Below, one piece after another: positions 60,702 to 64,000 of a stretch of 64,000 nucleotides of DNA. Source of the stretch: Alphaproteobacteria bacterium (lineage in GTDB: Bacteria > Pseudomonadota > Alphaproteobacteria > Micropepsales > Micropepsaceae); the NCBI GenBank assembly GCA_947474565.1, contig CANJIS010000007.1:39375-103374 (forward strand). Direction: 5' to 3'. The stretch's first letter is position 1. Each line of letters opens with the position of its first letter. A program made the translations under genes and the position numbers. The notes beneath the pieces were generated by a model, which was not told the origin of the DNA, did no database searches, and was given only the letters and a program-made list of their open reading frames with translations.

Positions 60702-61894
60702 GTTGCGGCTCGCTTGTGCGGCGGCTGCATGGTGATAACCGCGATCAGCACCAGCAGTACCAAAACGGCCAGCAGCGCGAATGCCGGAACAAAGCTGCCG
60801 CTACGATCGGCGACAAAGCCCGCGAATGTGGGACCGATGGAGCCGATGGTGGAGACCAGATTGACGGTGGCGAACAGCTCCAGATTGGGCTGCCGGCCGA
60901 AATAATCGAGCAGTAGAATGGTAGAGGCGAAGAAGGTCAGGCCCGAACCGATGCCGATGCCCGCGGCATAAACCAGCATCAGGCTTGTGTCCTGCGCCAC
61001 GCATAGCGCGGCAAGACCCACAACCAATATGGCCAGCGCGACCAGCAAAAGTGTTTTGATGTTGATCAGGCGCGAAACCAGACCGCCGGCCAGCCGCGCC
61101 CCCGCATTGATGAAGGCGCCGATGGCAATCATGCTGCCTGCCGCCGTCGCGGTGACCCCGTGGCGCATCAGATGCGTCACCGACCAGGCATTGACGGTGA
61201 TGTCCACAATCAGAAAGACGCTATAGGCGGCGGCGATGATGGCGAATTGCGGCGTGCGCAGCGCCGCGGCGGCGGTCCAGCGTTCCTGGGTAATCTCTTC
61301 AATCTCACCACCGTGTGCCTGATCGCTGGCGGTATCCACCAGCAAAGCCGCCAGCACCGATGCCACCAGACAAAGAATGGCGGAGACGATCCAGAAATCG
61401 CGCCAGCCGCCGCTGATCTGTTGAGTCAGGAAATAAAGCGGCGCACCGGCCACACCGCCCAGTCCACCGATGGTGAAATAGATGCCATAGGCAAAACTGG
61501 GATGACGGAAGCAGCGCGCCAGCAGATAGGTGCCCGGCACCGTGGCCAGCAACGTAAAGCCCAGGCCTGACAGCGAGCAGCCGATGAAATAGAGCGTGAG
61601 ATCATGCGTGGCGGCCAGCGCCGCGAACGCCGCCGCAATCACCACCCCGCCCGACACCAGCGTGGCGCGCACCCCGATGCGGCGGATCAGCAGCGCGGGG
61701 ATATTGGCGGTGATGCCGCAGAACACGCCCAGCAGGGAAAAACCGATTCCCGCCGCGCTCCAGCTCCAGCCGCCTTCGCCCACCATGGCGGGCAGCACAA
61801 TGCCCAGCGAGGAAAACGTCAGCGCCGTGACCAGGAAGAACAACAGGCTGACGCAGCCAAGCGTCACCCAGGCATGAAGAGAGCGTGTCATCAT
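60698..61894 (-). CDS. MFS transporter in the RutA/B-like operon
   Basis: 398 residues, 12 membrane helices, motif LIRRIGVRATLVSGGVVI and LLARCFRHPSFAYGIYFTIGG. Resembles cyanate/monocarboxylate-type MFS carriers. Probably brings the substrate over the inner membrane after the TonB receptor passes it over the outer one. Coupled to GntR and the monooxygenase. Confidence 0.82.
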   Translation of the reverse strand: MMTRSLHAWVTLGCVSLLFFLVTALTFSSLGIVLPAMVGEGGWSWSAAGIGFSLLGVFCGITANIPALLIRRIGVRATLVSGGVVIAAAFAALAATHDLTLYFIGCSLSGLGFTLLATVPGTYLLARCFRHPSFAYGIYFTIGGLGGVAGAPLYFLTQQISGGWRDFWIVSAILCLVASVLAALLVDTASDQAHGGEIEEITQERWTAAAALRTPQFAIIAAAYSVFLIVDITVNAWSVTHLMRHGVTATAAGSMIAIGAFINAGARLAGGLVSRLINIKTLLLVALAILVVGLAALCVAQDTSLMLVYAAGIGIGSGLTFFASTILLLDYFGRQPNLELFATVNLVSTIGSIGPTFAGFVADRSGSFVPAFALLAVLVLLVLIAVITMQPPHKRAAT

Positions 61895-62622
61895 GCGTCC
61901 GGAGTGCGCTTCACATCATCGGGGAACATGCCCAGCGCCTCACGCATCAGGCGTTGCGCGAGGGGTGCGTCATGCGCGGCAATGGCGTCGGCCAGGGTGA
62001 GATGCTCCTTCAGCGCCTGCAGGCTTTCCTCAGGCTGCGGCGCGCGCATGTCATAAAGCCAGAAGCGGGCCGTCTGGTGATGCAGCAGGGTCACCATCTT
62101 GGCGAGGGTACGGTTGCCGCTGGCCGTGGCGACCGCGACATGAAACGCCTCATCCATCGCCGCCAGGGCGCGGGCGTCGTTGCGGCGCACCGCGTCTTCA
62201 CCATCTTCCAGCGTGGCGCGAATGGCGGCGATCTGTGCGGGCCCTGCCTTGAGCGCGGCCAGGCGGGCGCATTCCACTTCGATCAGGGCGCGGGCTTCAA
62301 AAGCTTCGCGTGCATCCGCCAAATCCAGCGGCGACACAATCGTGCCGACACGGGCACGGCGCTGCACCAGGCCTTCCAGCGCCAGCCGCGCCAGGGCCTC
62401 GCGGATGCCGGCCAATCCGCCGCCATAGCGGCGCGCCAGCACCTGTTCGTCCAGCCGCTCGCCCGGCGCCAATCGGCCGATGATGATGTCCACCAGAAGC
62501 TGGCCATACAGCCGCGACTTCAGCAGCGTGGGCGACCATTCGTCCAGCCGTTGCACGGCACTCTGCAGGGTGGTTTTTTTTCGGACGGCGGACACAGGTT
62601 GGGGGCCTTTCAAGCCAAGCAT
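61891..62622 (-). CDS. GntR-family regulator with FCD domain
   Basis: About 243 residues from the ATG at 62622 (frame open to 62724). Winged helix RLYGQLLVDIIIGRLAPGE and the RYGGGLAGIREALARLALEGLV recognition part; the FCD domain from about 110 has EARALIEVECARLAA, AMDEAFHVAVATASGN and HLTLADAIAAHDA with metal-binding Asp/His. Likely senses the pathway's acid intermediate. First gene of the operon. Confidence 0.87.
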   Translation of the reverse strand: MLGLKGPQPVSAVRKKTTLQSAVQRLDEWSPTLLKSRLYGQLLVDIIIGRLAPGERLDEQVLARRYGGGLAGIREALARLALEGLVQRRARVGTIVSPLDLADAREAFEARALIEVECARLAALKAGPAQIAAIRATLEDGEDAVRRNDARALAAMDEAFHVAVATASGNRTLAKMVTLLHHQTARFWLYDMRAPQPEESLQALKEHLTLADAIAAHDAPLAQRLMREALGMFPDDVKRTPDA

Positions 62623-62744
62623 GGTCAGGTGGAAGGGCTCTGGCAAGAGCCGCGTGAAAGGCTGAATTTGGCCATAGCTGTCACTTTTGCCGCCGCCCTT
62701 AGTGGTATAAGAGAGAAAGTCCACCGAGTGCCGGGAGAACGAGA

Positions 62745-62957
62745 ATGGATCCGAGTCAGATTTTCACGCTCAACCTGCATGACCTTTTCGTCGGTATGTC
62801 GGTAATCGAACTTCTGCTGGCAGTCCCATTGGGCTTTATTCTCAAGCGCGCGGGCTTTTCACCATTTTGGGCGCTTTTCAGTTTTTTCCCGATTGTGGGC
62901 TTTCCCGCTCTGTGGCTGTTTGCATTCATCCGCTGGCCGCGCGACGCGCGCCAATAG
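62745..62957 (+). CDS. Small membrane protein
   Basis: 70 residues, two hydrophobic segments (residues 19-35 and 44-63), basic end PRDARQ. CGGGAGAACGAGA precedes the ATG, a good ribosome-binding site. No family named. Ends 32 bases inside the glucoamylase remnant on the other strand. Confidence 0.65.
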   Translation: MDPSQIFTLNLHDLFVGMSVIELLLAVPLGFILKRAGFSPFWALFSFFPIVGFPALWLFAFIRWPRDARQ

Positions 62958-63507
62958 CCGTCAGAAACGCCGCATAACTCCAGGCCAGATGCCGCGCTGA
63001 GGTCTGCGCCCCCGTGGCGCGGTCGAATTGCTCGGACAGATCGCCGCTTTCCGGCGTGAAAGCGCGCACCGTTTCCAGATAGGCATCGCCCCGGGCCACA
63101 TCACCGGCGCGATAACAGAATTCCGCCGCCGCCAGGGTGGCGGCATACCAGGAGCCGCCGCCGTAATATTTGTCGTGCCCATAGCGCCCCAGAGCCGGCG
63201 CGGCGCGGCCGCGATTGACGGGATAGGCCGCGCTGAACAGGGCATCGAGTCTGGCGAGCGTGGCTTTGAGTTTTTCATCGGGCGCCAGGCCGGCGTGATT
63301 GGCCGCCAGGATCACCGAGACATCGAGTTCTTTTTCGGCGCCGTCCAGGAGATGGGCGCGGATAAAGCCCTGCTCCGGCAGCCACCAATCTTCCAGCGCG
63401 GCGAATAATTCCTGTCCCACCTCGCCGCAGAGCGAAGCGGCGGCGCTTTCGCCCCGGCCGGCAAGCCAGGCCGCGCCGCGCGCCAGCGCCGCGGCGGACA
63501 CCGCCGG
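62926..63507 (-). pseudogene. Glucoamylase (GH15) C-terminal remnant
   Basis: About 194 codons of a GH15 enzyme that is normally 600-800 residues. GRYGHDKYYGGGSWYAATLA and SGDLSEQFDRATG (which holds the catalytic base Glu) followed by SARHLAWSYAAFLTA are diagnostic. The half with the catalytic acid is missing: the sequence is cut at about 63507 by an IS3-family end. The MVQKD start seen in the frame comes from the insertion sequence, not the gene. Confidence 0.85.
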
Positions 63508-63572
63508 TGACCTGACCGGGTCTTTTTGTACCAAGCGGTTTGAGAGAAGCTGACTTGGAAAGGAACCTGGTT

Positions 63573-63851
63573 ATGCCGAAGAAGCGTTTTAGCGCGCAGC
63601 AGATAGTGATTTTGCTGCGCCAGATTGAGGTTTTTATATCGCAGGGCAAGTCTGCGCCGATTGCGTGCCGAGATGCTGGGATATCGCAGCAGAGCTACTA
63701 CCGCTGGCGCAAAGAATATGGCGGTTTGGAGCTTGATCAGGCGCGGCGGATGAAGGATCTGGAGAAGGAGAAGGCCCGGTTGAAGCGCCTGGTGGCAGAT
63801 CTGTCTCTTGATAAGCAGGTCCTCAAGGATATCGCCTCGGGAAACTTGTAA
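63573..63851 (+). CDS. IS3-family transposase OrfA
   Basis: 92 residues. HTH_21/HTH_8 motif QQIVILLRQIEVFISQGKSAP...QQSYYRWRKEYGG and a leucine-zipper region LEKEKARLKRLVADLSLDKQ before the stop. Binds the terminal repeats. GGAAAGGAACC lies before the ATG at 63573. Confidence 0.92.
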   Translation: MPKKRFSAQQIVILLRQIEVFISQGKSAPIACRDAGISQQSYYRWRKEYGGLELDQARRMKDLEKEKARLKRLVADLSLDKQVLKDIASGNL

Positions 63852-64000
63852 GCCCCGAACGGCGCCGGCAGGCGGTTGCGGGGGCTTATGAGAAGTACAG
63901 GCTCTCGGAACGCTACACCTGTCGGCTCGTTGGTCAGCCACGAGGTACGCAGCGGTACACAACGATAGTCCGTGCAGACGAAGATGCCCTGACACAGGCC
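63839..64000 (+). CDS. IS3-family transposase OrfB, N-terminal part
   Basis: 54 codons in the frame one base behind orfA: GKLVSPERRRQAVAGAYEKY, then LSERYTCRLVG and TTIVRADEDALTQA. This is the usual orfB entry; in the family it is expressed as OrfAB by -1 frameshifting. The DDE catalytic core lies beyond the window. Confidence 0.85.

Larger units (their letters stand above)
63508..64000 (+). mobile_element. IS3-family insertion sequence (IS407-like), left part
   Basis: The left end is placed at TGACCTGACCGGGTC (63508), where the GH15 homology stops. OrfA and the start of orfB follow. The element leaves the window at 64000, so its right end and target duplication are not seen. Confidence 0.75.

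Overview
The window is about 64 kb of GC-rich chromosomal DNA from an alphaproteobacterium. The lineage call rests on GapR (DUF2312), FliX, the aa3-oxidase subunit IV/three-gene pntAA-pntAB-pntB cluster, PhaR, two-subunit GlcDE, COG-type DUF1036 and DUF4908-like proteins, and a full CtrA box (TTAA-N7-TTAA). A Caulobacter-like relative outside the best studied orders (Rhizomicrobium/Micropepsaceae type) is my guess, not a demonstration. No tRNA, rRNA or CRISPR array was seen.

Layout. 1-2.6 kb: polyhydroxybutyrate genes (phbB fragment, phaA) divergent from the regulator phaR. 2.7-11.7 kb: a periplasmic protein, an EAL protein with a dead GGDEF domain, aconitase, and small hypothetical/exonuclease/cupin genes; a perfect CtrA box lies at 10.92 kb. 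11.7-14.9 kb: a decayed NAD-glutamate dehydrogenase. 15-20.4 kb: OmpA-like lipoprotein, a PAS-like regulator, and a very large Asn/Gly-rich secreted protein gene that is broken by one in-frame stop and one frameshift. 20.6-27.1 kb: sucC-sucD and sucA-sucB, each pair closed by a terminator. 27.2-29.4 kb: DUF1428, MlaC-like, FliX, DUF4189. 29.5-35 kb: one tightly packed minus-strand operon obgE-proB-proA-nadD-rsfS-rlmH. 35-36.4 kb: GNAT and rplU-rpmA. 37-43 kb: phosphatase-alkB pair, peptidase-lolA pair, gpsA, EVE protein, MFS, and sugE with a guanidine-II riboswitch. 43.6-46.6 kb: transhydrogenase operon. 46.8-55 kb: sigma-54 response regulator, gapR, N-formylglutamate amidohydrolase, glcD-glcE without glcF, rpmJ, lytic transglycosylase. 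55-62.7 kb: metallophosphatase and a five-gene operon (GntR, MFS, RutA-like flavin monooxygenase, isochorismatase-like hydrolase, TonB receptor). 62.9-64 kb: a glucoamylase remnant cut by an IS3-family element that runs out of the window.

How it works together: the core is central carbon metabolism (aconitase, succinyl-CoA synthetase, 2-oxoglutarate dehydrogenase, transhydrogenase, PHB turnover), ribosome assembly (Obg, RsfS, RlmH, L21, L27, L36) and Caulobacter-style cell-cycle parts (CtrA sites, GapR, FliX). The most unusual items are the RsfS protein with a ~100-residue Lys/Ala/Pro extension that seems to start at CTG, the RutA/RutB-like catabolic operon with its own TonB receptor, the broken Asn-rich surface protein, the eroded glutamate dehydrogenase, and a palindromic repeat that supplies the first codons of the TonB receptor.
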